This document shows positions 35,956 to 43,810 of a stretch of DNA of 43,823 bases, in pieces. A model generated the notes under the pieces. That model saw only the letters and a program-made list of their open reading frames with translations. It had not been told where the DNA came from and ran no database searches. Location: the NCBI GenBank assembly GCA_020048915.1, contig JAIFLU010000109.1, positions 7,356 to 51,178 of the forward strand, given 5' to 3'. A program made the position numbers and the translations under genes. The DNA is from Bacteroidota bacterium. GTDB lineage: Bacteria; Bacteroidota; Bacteroidia; Bacteroidales; JAAUTT01. Each line of letters begins with the position of its first letter. The first letter of the stretch is position 1.

Positions 35956-38283
35956 TTGAAACTCTGTATCGCCGAAAAACCCAGTGTTGGAAAAGAACTT
36001 GCCCGTATTTTGGGAGCCAATTCGCGTCGCGATGGCTTTTACGAGGGAAATGGGTATTACATTAGCTGGACCTTTGGCCATTTGTGTTCTCTTAAAGCTC
36101 CCGACGATTATACCGAAGACTGGAAAAAATGGTCGCTTCACCATTTACCCATGATCCCGTCGCGGTTTCAAATAAAAGTAATCGATAATTCTGGAGTCCA
36201 GAAGCAATTCGAAATTTTAAAATCGTTAATTGATAAAAGCGACGAAATCATAAACTGCGGGGATGCTGGCATTGAGGGGGAATTAATTCAACGCTGGGTG
36301 CTTTCGAAAGCACAATGTGCCAAACCGATAAAACGTTTATGGATTTCTTCGCTCACTGATGAAGCGATTATAGAAGGATTTAAGAACTTAAAAGATAGCA
36401 AGGAATACGACCTGCTCTATGCTGCGGGCAACGCGCGTGCTATTGGTGACTGGCTTTTGGGAATGAATGCCAGCCGGTTATACACCGTAAAATATGCCAA
36501 CGGTAAAGGGGTATTATCAATCGGAAGGGTACAAACCCCCACGTTGGCGTTAATAGTGAACCGTCAATTAGAAATTCAAAATTTCGTACCAGAAACATAC
36601 TGGGAGTTAAAAACGAATTACCGCGAGGTAATTTTCAATTCCTCCAAGAAGAAATTCAATGTAAAAGAAGATGCACTAAAGATTCTTGATTCGATAAAAG
36701 ATAAAGAATTCGAAATAATTTCTTCGACCAAAAAGAAAGGAAATGAGCATCCGCTACCCTTGTTCGACTTAACATCGTTGCAGGTCGAATGTAATAAAAA
36801 GTTTAATTTCTCAGCCGACGATACCCTCAAGTATATCCAAAAGTTATATGAGCAAAAGCTGGTAACTTATCCCCGGGTGGATACCACCTATCTTCCCGAA
36901 AATATGCACGCTAAAGTTGAAACCATATTAAACGATATTAAGCCTTATGCAAAATACACCGATATTCTAAAAAATAAACCGATCCGTAAAAGCAAAAAGG
37001 TATTCGACGACAGTAAAATTACCGATCACCATGCAATCATTCCTACGGGAATGGTTCCCCCGTCGGGACTTATGTTGCAGGAAAAACAGGTATACGACAC
37101 CATTACACGCCGGTTTATTGCAGCTTTTTATCCCGATTGTATTGTTTCGAACACCACTGTAATTGGTGAAGTGGATGGAAATGAATTTTCGGCTACCGGG
37201 AAAGTCATTCTGGAAGAAGGCTGGAGAGCGCTTTACCCCAAAAAGGATGACGATACCAAAGACGACGACGACCAAACTATGCCGGTATTTGTAAAAGGTG
37301 AAAAAGGTTCGCATATACCCGATTTGCAGGAAAAGCAAACCCAGCCTCCTAAACTCCATACCGAAGCAACCTTGTTGCGGGCAATGGAAACTGCCGGCAA
37401 ACAGGTAGACGATCCGGAACTCCGGGAAATAATGAAAGAAAACGGCATTGGCCGTCCGTCTACCCGCGCCAATATAATAGAAACATTGTTTAAGCGTAAT
37501 TATGTAACCCGGCAGCGAAAAAATCTTGTCCCTTCCATTACTGGCATTGAGCTTATAAAAACCATTCGTAACGAGCTGCTGAAATCGGTTGAATTAACCG
37601 GTTTGTGGGAACGGAAACTTCGCCAAATTGAAAAAGGGACATACGAACCACAGGTATTCCTTGCAGAGATGAAACAAATGGTGCACGAACTGGTATTGGA
37701 AGTAAAAAGGGAATCGTACGCGACCATTACCATCGAAGAAGAAACAAAAACAAAGACTGCAGATAAATCGGAAGAAAAGGGTGCTGCTAAAAAAGAAGCC
37801 AAACCCAAAGAAGAAGAAAAACCTAAATGCCCCAAATGTAAACAGGGAGTCCTGCTAAAAGGAAAATCAGCTTATGGCTGCAGCGAATATTCAAAGGGTT
37901 GTGATTTTAAAATTCAATTTGAGTTGATGGGCAAAATGCTCAACGAAAAACAAATTTTCGGATTGATTCAGAAAGGAAAAACCCCTAAAATAAAAGGCTT
38001 TACTATAAATGGGGCGAAACTAAACGGAACAATATCACTCAATTCAGCTTTTCAACCGGTTTTTGAACCTGAAAAATCTACCGTAGAAGATTTGAAAATT
38101 AAAGAACCGGAAATCTTGACCTGCCCCATTTGTCACAAAGGTACCATGCTAAAAGGCAAAAATGCCTGGGGATGCAGCCAATTCAGGGAAGGTTGTAAAT
38201 TCGTAATTCCGTTTGAAACATTGTTAAAACAAAATAATACCTCGGAACTTACCAGCCAGCAACTTAAAAAATGGGTGATTTAA
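35956..38283 (+). CDS. topB: DNA topoisomerase III (type IA) with two C-terminal zinc ribbons
   Basis: 775 residues. It starts with TTG: an in-frame stop lies at 35947-35949 and the conserved N-terminus LCIAEKPSVGKELARIL begins immediately, so no ATG is possible. The TOPRIM domain holds the KPS motif and GDAGIEGELI (acidic metal site). The catalytic tyrosine is Tyr305 in TYPRVDTTY. Other type IA text is SIGRVQTPTLALIV and NGIGRPSTRANIIETL. A charged linker rich in Lys and Glu (about residues 593-624) leads to two C4 zinc ribbons, Cys625/628/642/649 and Cys723/726/740/747. The enzyme passes single strands to resolve DNA and unlink replication intermediates. It is monocistronic. Confidence 0.95.
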   Translation: MKLCIAEKPSVGKELARILGANSRRDGFYEGNGYYISWTFGHLCSLKAPDDYTEDWKKWSLHHLPMIPSRFQIKVIDNSGVQKQFEILKSLIDKSDEIINCGDAGIEGELIQRWVLSKAQCAKPIKRLWISSLTDEAIIEGFKNLKDSKEYDLLYAAGNARAIGDWLLGMNASRLYTVKYANGKGVLSIGRVQTPTLALIVNRQLEIQNFVPETYWELKTNYREVIFNSSKKKFNVKEDALKILDSIKDKEFEIISSTKKKGNEHPLPLFDLTSLQVECNKKFNFSADDTLKYIQKLYEQKLVTYPRVDTTYLPENMHAKVETILNDIKPYAKYTDILKNKPIRKSKKVFDDSKITDHHAIIPTGMVPPSGLMLQEKQVYDTITRRFIAAFYPDCIVSNTTVIGEVDGNEFSATGKVILEEGWRALYPKKDDDTKDDDDQTMPVFVKGEKGSHIPDLQEKQTQPPKLHTEATLLRAMETAGKQVDDPELREIMKENGIGRPSTRANIIETLFKRNYVTRQRKNLVPSITGIELIKTIRNELLKSVELTGLWERKLRQIEKGTYEPQVFLAEMKQMVHELVLEVKRESYATITIEEETKTKTADKSEEKGAAKKEAKPKEEEKPKCPKCKQGVLLKGKSAYGCSEYSKGCDFKIQFELMGKMLNEKQIFGLIQKGKTPKIKGFTINGAKLNGTISLNSAFQPVFEPEKSTVEDLKIKEPEILTCPICHKGTMLKGKNAWGCSQFREGCKFVIPFETLLKQNNTSELTSQQLKKWVI

Positions 38284-38360
38284 GGGGAGGAGTATTCTAA
38301 AAACAATAAGCGATAATTTGTGTTATGTGTTAAAAAAATACCACCACATAGAGCGCAGAG

Positions 38361-38390
38361 AAATACAGAAAAATACAGAGAAATACAGAA
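38361..38390. repeat. Short tandem repeat, 10-bp unit AAATACAGAR
   Basis: Three exact or near-exact copies in a row (AAATACAGAA, AAATACAGAG, AAATACAGAA), preceded by a degenerate GAGCGCAGAG. It lies between topB and the DUF4184 gene, in DNA otherwise without recognised features. Composition resembles the CACAGAG-type dispersed repeats at 30241 and 35760. Confidence 0.7.
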
Positions 38391-38450
38391 AATAATTTGT
38401 GGTAAAGTGAAATTTTACTAAGAATAATGCAATAAAAACAAATCAAGTAT

Positions 38451-39194
38451 ATGCCATTTACCTTTTCCCACCCTGCGCTGGTTTTACCATTGACTATATT
38501 CCCTAAAAGGTTTTATTCCCTGACAGGGCTGATTGTGGGAAGTACAGCACCTGATTTTGAATATTTTCTAAAAATGAGTACTTCCGGAAAATTTGGACAT
38601 TCCATAGTGGGCATATTTGCATTCTGTTTGCCGGTTTCTATACTTTTAACTTTTATTTACCATATTATTGTTCGCGATGCATTGATTGATAATCTTCCAC
38701 ATCTATTAAAATCGAGAGTTGCGATATACAAAAAATTAAACTGGGTGAACTATTTCAATTCAAACAGGATAATTGTTATGATTTCCCTCCTTATTGGAAT
38801 ATGTACCCACCTGTTATGGGATAGTTTTACACACGAACATGGCTATTTTGTATCTATATTTTCGCCCTTAAGAACTACCATCACACTATTTGAAATCCAA
38901 ATTCCCTTCTATCGGTTCCTTCAGCATTCGAGCTCACTGGTTGGAGCTACTATTTTAGTTATTGCCATCTTTAGGTTACCTCAACAGGAATTGAAAAAAG
39001 GGGATATTTCTTTTCGTTTTTGGGGAATACTTATTGGCTTAGCCATTTTGTTACTGACTACCCGATTGTTTTTAGCACACGATTACCGTCAGTTCAATAC
39101 GTTTATTATTGCAGCCATGTCGTGTGGTTTATTATCGTTAATAGTAACTCCGATAATTATAAATAAATATAACCCTTCAAAAAAATCATACTGA
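38451..39194 (+). CDS. DUF4184 family membrane protein
   Basis: 247 residues. The N-terminus MPFTFSHPALVLPL and GSTAPDFEYF are the DUF4184 signature, and ICTHLLWDSFTHEHGYFV adds a metal-hydrolase-like His/Asp pattern also seen in the related YdjM family. About six membrane helices follow. Function is unknown; the His and Asp residues suggest a metal-dependent membrane hydrolase, which is an inference. The stop is 18 nt from the end of the convergent serine hydrolase gene. Confidence 0.9.
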   Translation: MPFTFSHPALVLPLTIFPKRFYSLTGLIVGSTAPDFEYFLKMSTSGKFGHSIVGIFAFCLPVSILLTFIYHIIVRDALIDNLPHLLKSRVAIYKKLNWVNYFNSNRIIVMISLLIGICTHLLWDSFTHEHGYFVSIFSPLRTTITLFEIQIPFYRFLQHSSSLVGATILVIAIFRLPQQELKKGDISFRFWGILIGLAILLLTTRLFLAHDYRQFNTFIIAAMSCGLLSLIVTPIIINKYNPSKKSY

Positions 39195-39212
39195 TGTTGG
39201 AATATTAGTTTT

Positions 39213-40451
39213 CTATTTCCCCCAGCCAACCAATTCCTTATAACATGCGGTAAAAATTTCTTCTTCCAACTTATACCATCCGCTATAGCTACCCGTTTTA
39301 AAAATGCCTCCGTTCATTATAAATACAATACCCCAGTCTTCTTTCTCGGAATAATACATATCACTTAAAAGTCCGTATGCTTCACCTGAATGGCCGGTAA
39401 GTATAGCTCCGGGAATAAGCTTATCGGTTTTCATGCAACCCAGGGCATAGGTGGTAAAAAAATCATTACTGGTATCGCCATTGGAGCCATTGGTCTTCCA
39501 TATCAGTTGGTGCATTCGTTTACAGGTACTATCCGACAGAATTCGAACGCCTTTATAAATTCCATTATTTTGGTGTAATACCATAAATTTGGAAAGATCT
39601 AAAGCCGATATCCGCACACCACCCTGAGGAGCAAAAATAACTGCATTTGAACCTATCTTATAATTGACAAGATTACGTTTGACGGGACAAATCCCTTTCC
39701 AATTGTCGGTTTGGGGAGTCCAGGTAGAGTCTTGTTTTCGATAGATTACAGCTACATTATTGATATTGTCAATATCGCGCACATCAAAGCTTGCATTTAA
39801 TTTTAATGGTTTAAAAATATGCTCTATACAATATTTATCAAACCGTTCACCGGAAATCCGTTCCACCAAGGTTCCGAGAATTCCGAAATTAATATTCGCA
39901 TACGAGAAGTAATTCTTATCCGGTCCATCTGTATTGCTCCACATATCATCGGTGAAATAGGTTTCGCCTTTGCATAATAAGGTATGCAACTCCGGAATTG
40001 TATCATTCTGATACGAAGCTCCCAGAAAATCGTCATATCCTTTTCCCTCCCGCAAACTGGCTGTATGCGACATCAACATCGCAAAAGTGATTGGAACATC
40101 CGGGAAATTAGGATTTCGTAGTTTGAATCCCAAATAGTTGTTTACATCATCGTTCAACTTAAACAGTCCCTGATCGTAAAGTAGCATCAGCGCTGTAACC
40201 GTAACCATTTTCGAAATAGAAGCGATGCGATAAACAGTGCTATCGTCAATCGGAAGACCTCGATCCAAATTTTTTGCTCCGAAATGAAATTTTAAAACTG
40301 GGTCTCCTTGTTTTACAACACAAACCGACATTCCCACGAGATCGTTCCTTTTTCCAATTTCAATTAGCTTTTCAGTTAGATTTTGGGAAAACGATATGCC
40401 ATTCAATAAAAAAAGAAGAGACAAAACTATGGAAGTCTTCATATTATTCAT
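39213..40451 (-). CDS. Exported serine hydrolase, beta-lactamase/class C PBP-like
   Basis: 412 residues; the second Met (40442) is an equally good start for the signal peptide ending near GISFSQ. The SxxK motif is Ser78-Ile-Ser-Lys81 (RIASISKM), the YxN motif is in FSYANINFGILG, and a HSGEAYG segment near the C-terminus takes the place of KTG. This is the PF00144 family: class C beta-lactamases, DD-peptidases and esterases. There is no AmpR next to it, so a role in antibiotic resistance is not indicated; peptidase or esterase activity is as likely. Monocistronic, facing DUF4184. Confidence 0.9.
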   Translation of the reverse strand: MNNMKTSIVLSLLFLLNGISFSQNLTEKLIEIGKRNDLVGMSVCVVKQGDPVLKFHFGAKNLDRGLPIDDSTVYRIASISKMVTVTALMLLYDQGLFKLNDDVNNYLGFKLRNPNFPDVPITFAMLMSHTASLREGKGYDDFLGASYQNDTIPELHTLLCKGETYFTDDMWSNTDGPDKNYFSYANINFGILGTLVERISGERFDKYCIEHIFKPLKLNASFDVRDIDNINNVAVIYRKQDSTWTPQTDNWKGICPVKRNLVNYKIGSNAVIFAPQGGVRISALDLSKFMVLHQNNGIYKGVRILSDSTCKRMHQLIWKTNGSNGDTSNDFFTTYALGCMKTDKLIPGAILTGHSGEAYGLLSDMYYSEKEDWGIVFIMNGGIFKTGSYSGWYKLEEEIFTACYKELVGWGK

Positions 40452-40556
40452 TGATTTGAAATTGCTTAAATTTTACGCAAACATTTAGCTGTAAATATTC
40501 ATAAATTTTTGGTAACTATTTAGCATTTTTTTTTGAAAAATTATTTGACTGTTTAT

Positions 40557-40737
40557 AAGCCTGAAAGGCTTAAATATGAATAACCTCCGGTGAAACCGGA
40601 GGGAAAATGCAGCCTTCGACTAAAACCCTGAAAGGGTTTAATATTAATACATTCAACCCCGGAGGGGTTGGTATCTTGATTGCAATTTCCACCACCGGTT
40701 GCACCGGCGGCTATTCATATTAAAACCCTTCGGGTTT
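40557..40737. repeat. REP-like palindrome cluster (two bipartite elements plus two hairpins)
   Basis: Element 1 (plus): hairpin AAGCCT-GAA-AGGCTT (40557-40571), spacer TTAAATATGAATAA (40570-40583), hairpin CCTCCGGT-GAA-ACCGGAGG (40584-40602). Element 2 (minus): hairpin AAACCC-GAA-GGGTTT (40723-40737), spacer ending AATATGAATAG, then an imperfect CCGG-based hairpin (40692-40710). Between them are single hairpins AAACCCT-GAA-AGGGTTT (40623-40639) and CAACCCC-GGA-GGGGTTG (40654-40670). All first hairpins have a GRA triloop. Together with 43256-43340 these define a repeat family. Confidence 0.8.
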
Positions 40738-40831
40738 ACATTCAACTAAATAACTATCCGAGAAACATGCTAAATAGTTACAATTTTCGAGAATATCGCC
40801 CAACATTTAGCAACATATCAATGCTATTTCT

Positions 40832-41010
40832 GCTAAGTAGGGGAAATCGCCGGCGATTTTAAAACTGCGTGTCCTCTGTGCTTGCTCGATCCAATAAATC
40901 ATTTAATAGCACAAACTTTCAATTAGCAGAAATTCGTTTTAGGATAAACCATATTTCTCTGTGTTAAAATATTTTTTGTCCCTTTTTAAAATGTCTAAGA
41001 AAAGTTAATA
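40832..41010 (+). repeat. Dispersed degenerate repeat, copy 2
   Basis: Starts around the perfect palindrome AAATCGCCGGCGATTT (40844-40859), continues with AAAACTGCGTGTCCTCTGTG (40860-40880), then CCAATAAATCATTTAATAGC, CTTTCAAT, and later GTTAAAATATTTTTTGTCCC with an A/T-rich end. Block order and spacing match copy 1 (35725-35930) in the same orientation. No coding potential is visible. Confidence 0.68.
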
Positions 41011-41046
41011 ATCTGTTTTTCTAAACGGATTAAACCTATCGAAAAC

Positions 41047-41084
41047 AAAAAAGCCGCCTTGATAGAATCATCAAGACGGCTTTT
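41047..41084 (-). terminator. Rho-independent terminator of the barrel-protein gene
   Basis: GCCG-c-CTTGAT (41053-41063) pairs with ATCAAG-a-CGGC (41070-41080) with one mismatch, extended by A/T pairs, and is followed on the minus strand by a T-run. It lies 15-50 nt after the stop of the gene at 41100-41669. Confidence 0.88.
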
Positions 41085-41099
41085 GCAAAAATAAATAAT

Positions 41100-41669
41100 T
41101 TAGAATTTATAGCTCAAACCTAATGTTAAGTATCCAAGACCATATCCCAGTTCACCAAAGCCAGCAAGGTTTTCGGTAAAAAAGTAACGACCACCTACAT
41201 AGAAAGCAAATAACGGGTGAACAGTTGACTTTTTAACTTTTTTATAATTAAAATTAACATAATCGTAATAGTTATAGGTTTCAAAACGTAAACCCAATGC
41301 TGCACCGGCATAAGTATCCAGTTTTTCAATTTTCAAAACATCAACATGTACAGCACCTCTGGCAGCAGCAACAATATCGGTCCATGAATAATCATATTGT
41401 GAAGACCATGCATAGGATGCCTTTTTAAAGCCAACAATTCCACCCACAGATAAGATACCAAAATCAAGTTCCTTCACACCTTTTTCTAAGCTAACACTGA
41501 TAGCCGGGAAAGAAGTTGCACCGTATCCATAGCTGTACCAGCCAAAACCAGCGCCTAAATTGGCTACCATATCTCCATTTTGAAATGCCTGAGCTTTAAC
41601 ATTCGATTGAGCTGCTGCCAGCAGAACAATAACTGCAACCGCAACAAAAAACTTAGTTAATTTCTTCAT
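41100..41669 (-). CDS. Small outer-membrane beta-barrel protein
   Basis: 189 residues from the ATG at 41669. A GTG at 41708 would add 13 residues before the signal peptide and is rejected. Signal peptide MKKLTKFFVAVAVIVLLAAA ending near VKAQ. The rest alternates Gly and aromatic residues (GDMVANLGAGFGWYSYGYG, YAGAALGLRFETYNYYDYV) and closes with YLTLGLSYKF, a C-terminal Phe typical of barrels. Probably an eight-stranded OmpA/OmpW-like barrel. Function is unknown. A strong terminator follows and it appears monocistronic. Confidence 0.82.
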   Translation of the reverse strand: MKKLTKFFVAVAVIVLLAAAQSNVKAQAFQNGDMVANLGAGFGWYSYGYGATSFPAISVSLEKGVKELDFGILSVGGIVGFKKASYAWSSQYDYSWTDIVAAARGAVHVDVLKIEKLDTYAGAALGLRFETYNYYDYVNFNYKKVKKSTVHPLFAFYVGGRYFFTENLAGFGELGYGLGYLTLGLSYKF

Positions 41670-41814
41670 ACTTTTTACAATTTTAGGGTTATATAATTTA
41701 CTGAACACAAAAATAACCTATTTGATTATTCATCCTATCCTCTTTTTAGGGGATAATTGATTTAATTCATGAATGGAGGTATTTCTTGGACGAAGATAGA
41801 TTTTGAGGACGGGA

Positions 41815-42030
41815 GGCGAGTTATGAGTTGCGAGTTATGAGTTACGATCCTCGATAGCTATCGGGAGCGGGATGAAGGGTGAGGGTTGCATGTTGCATGT
41901 TGCGAGTTAAGGGGTACGAGTTAAGGGTTGCGGATTAAAAATGCCAGACATTCATTCTGAGCGTAGTCGAATGAATGATGAGAGGATAAAAATAGAGTTA
42001 CAGGTTACGATTTGAGATAGCTATCGGGAC
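41815..42030. repeat. Low-complexity repeat patch with CGATAGCTATCG palindromes
   Basis: Degenerate direct repeats of GAGTTRYGAGTT type occupy 41817-41846, 41883-41936 and 41995-42018. The palindrome CGATAGCTATCG occurs at 41852-41863, with a shorter relative GATAGCTATCGGGA at 42016-42029. A hairpin CATTCAT/ATGAATG encloses TCTGAGCGTAGTCGA (41949-41977). The 41670-42050 gap contains these repeats and no gene. Confidence 0.7.
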
Positions 42031-42050
42031 TGCAACTCTAATCTACCAGA

Positions 42051-43214
42051 TCAATTCTTTTTTAAAGAATTCCTGTAAAAGTCTTCGTATTGCTGAATAA
42101 AGCCTTCCTTGCTGAATGTCTTTAAGGCATAATTCCGTATTTCTCCCTGATTATAGTTAGTAGCAGTATTCAGCATTTGATCTATTGCCAACAATAAACC
42201 AGCTTCATTTTTCGCTTCCACAATAATTCCGTTTGTTTCATTTACAACTTCGGGAATACCTCCTACACGCGTAGCGATAACCGGCACTCCGCACGACATC
42301 GATTCGGCTATTACCACCGGCATGTTTTCGTAATTGCTGAATAAAACAGTAAAGAGCGATTGTTGATAAATTTCGACTAATTGCAGCCCTTCGAGAAGTC
42401 CGGTAAAGAAAACATACTTATTAGTTAAATCTAATGAATCTGAAAGCCTTTCGATTTTTTGTTTATCAGGTCCCTCTCCTACCAGAAAAAATCGAAAATC
42501 AGTTCGTTTATCTTTTAAGGAGGCAATAACGCGAAGTATGCCCGATATATTTTTGGCGGCATCGTCAAAGCACGAAATATGGCTGAAGGTTTTTATCCCG
42601 GAAGGATTTTGGGCAACCGAAGGAACAAAAACTAAAGTGTCAACCGAATTATGAATGACTTTGAAAACGGGATGATTCAGTCCCCGATCAATCATAGCTT
42701 TCTTAAGCGCATTCGAAACCGTAACAATTCCTAAACTATTTTTAACCACTAGTTTGGTCGCAATCTTCCGCAACGAACCTGAATAATCATTTCTAGTGGA
42801 CAGGTAGCGCGACCAATGCTCCGTTATTACATAAGGAATTCTTAGAATCCATTTAGCAAATAAAGCAACCAGTCCGCACCGGGTTAAAATATTAACGTGG
42901 ATAAGTTGCGGCTTTCCAAAAACCTTCAGAATTCTCCGAAACCCAATATAATGTGTATATAAAAACCGAACGCCTTTAGTTAGCCCATTATTTATTAACC
43001 AATTTCCCTTACTTGCCTTATAATAAACGGTGACTGAGTAAACGCCGTTTACCGTTTTTTCTTCCAACTCCCAGGTTCCCTCCTCTTTCGTTTGCGTATA
43101 AAGTACCGCCACATCGTGAAGTTGAGCAACAGCTTCGGCATGTTGTTTCACGAATAATCCGGGCATTGAATCGTACCGGTTCGGATACCAAGCGGAAAGA
43201 AAAAGAATTTTCAT
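42051..43214 (-). CDS. Glycosyltransferase family 4 protein
   Basis: 387 residues. N-terminal domain starting MKILFLSAWYPNRYDSMPGLFVK, and a C-terminal GT-B domain with FFLVGEGPDKQKIERL and the nucleotide-sugar site IAESMSCGVPVIATRVGGIP, including the EX7E-like glutamates. It moves a sugar from a nucleotide donor with retention of configuration, most often to a lipid-linked or surface polysaccharide. No other glycan genes are in the window; the gene is isolated between repeat-rich spacers, so donor and acceptor cannot be inferred. No membrane helix is evident. Confidence 0.92.
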   Translation of the reverse strand: MKILFLSAWYPNRYDSMPGLFVKQHAEAVAQLHDVAVLYTQTKEEGTWELEEKTVNGVYSVTVYYKASKGNWLINNGLTKGVRFLYTHYIGFRRILKVFGKPQLIHVNILTRCGLVALFAKWILRIPYVITEHWSRYLSTRNDYSGSLRKIATKLVVKNSLGIVTVSNALKKAMIDRGLNHPVFKVIHNSVDTLVFVPSVAQNPSGIKTFSHISCFDDAAKNISGILRVIASLKDKRTDFRFFLVGEGPDKQKIERLSDSLDLTNKYVFFTGLLEGLQLVEIYQQSLFTVLFSNYENMPVVIAESMSCGVPVIATRVGGIPEVVNETNGIIVEAKNEAGLLLAIDQMLNTATNYNQGEIRNYALKTFSKEGFIQQYEDFYRNSLKKN

Positions 43215-43255
43215 GCGAATTAAGAGTTGAAAAGTATTAAGGAATCAATTTTTTT

Positions 43256-43340
43256 ACCGCGGAGCGGTTAAATATGAATAGCCCGTGGTAAAACCCGGGG
43301 AAATATGAGAAGGTGGTTGTCCGCAACCACGGAGTGGTTG
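43256..43340 (+). repeat. REP-like palindromes next to the transposase gene
   Basis: A bipartite element: hairpin ACCGC-GGA-GCGGT (43256-43268), spacer TTAAATATGAATAG (43268-43281), then an imperfect hairpin CCCGTGGT-AAA-ACCCGGGG (43282-43300). After it come two alternative hairpins sharing an arm: GTGGTTG-TCCG-CAACCAC (43313-43330) and CAACCAC-GGA-GTGGTTG (43324-43340). Architecture and spacer equal those at 40557. The last hairpin ends 7 nt before the transposase stop. Confidence 0.8.
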
Positions 43341-43346
43341 AAAACT

Positions 43347-43793
43347 TCACTGAAGGTATCTTTCGTCATATTCAATTCCATGCTCAGTTAATAATTCAAT
43401 AAATTCCTCCCTGAAGGATTTAGTTTTATGATGTTTTTCCTGGTTTTTAACATATTCAATCAATCTATCCCTTTCTTTAAATGAATAGGTGAACCCACCA
43501 TATCCATCCTGCCACCCGGAAAAGAGGGGAAAGAGGTGGTTGCTTTTTATGTATTCTGTACTTGCAACTTTAATATCTTTGACTATAGATGCCAATGACA
43601 CTGTTGGGTGTATATGTGTTACAATATGTATATGGTCTGAAGTTCCACCTATGCGGTATAAATGACATTTCTTGTTTTTAAGAATACCCCAAATGTATTT
43701 ATATATTTCCTCCCGGTGATCGGAAGCAAGAGTTCTTTCATGATTTTTAGGAGAAAAAATGATTTGATAAAGAATTTGGGTATAGGTATTCAT
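43347..43793 (-). CDS. Y1/HUH transposase, IS200/IS605 TnpA-like (possible RAYT)
   Basis: 148 residues. The HUH motif is His54-Ile-His56 in SDHIHIVTH and the candidate nucleophile is Tyr114 in RLIEYVKNQEKHH, the usual pattern of PF01797 single-strand transposases that cut and join DNA at hairpins. There is no tnpB beside it, and the gene is bounded by REP-like hairpins at 43313-43340 and 43811-43823 rather than by complete IS ends. This matches REP-associated tyrosine transposases, which are single-copy and kept in place, better than a mobile IS200. Both catalytic motifs look intact, so it is probably functional. Confidence 0.88.
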   Translation of the reverse strand: MNTYTQILYQIIFSPKNHERTLASDHREEIYKYIWGILKNKKCHLYRIGGTSDHIHIVTHIHPTVSLASIVKDIKVASTEYIKSNHLFPLFSGWQDGYGGFTYSFKERDRLIEYVKNQEKHHKTKSFREEFIELLTEHGIEYDERYLQ

Positions 43794-43810
43794 AGGACAT
43801 TTAATTTATT

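Noticed and set aside
38361..38390. Tandem repeats as a CRISPR array
   Set aside because: Units are 10 bp without unique spacers, and no cas genes are present.
39213..40451. Antibiotic-resistance beta-lactamase
   Set aside because: Only the broad PF00144 motifs are present, the KTG box is not canonical and there is no AmpR; a peptidase or esterase is equally likely.
41670..41708. 13-residue extension of the barrel protein from a GTG
   Set aside because: The signal peptide starts directly at the ATG at 41669.
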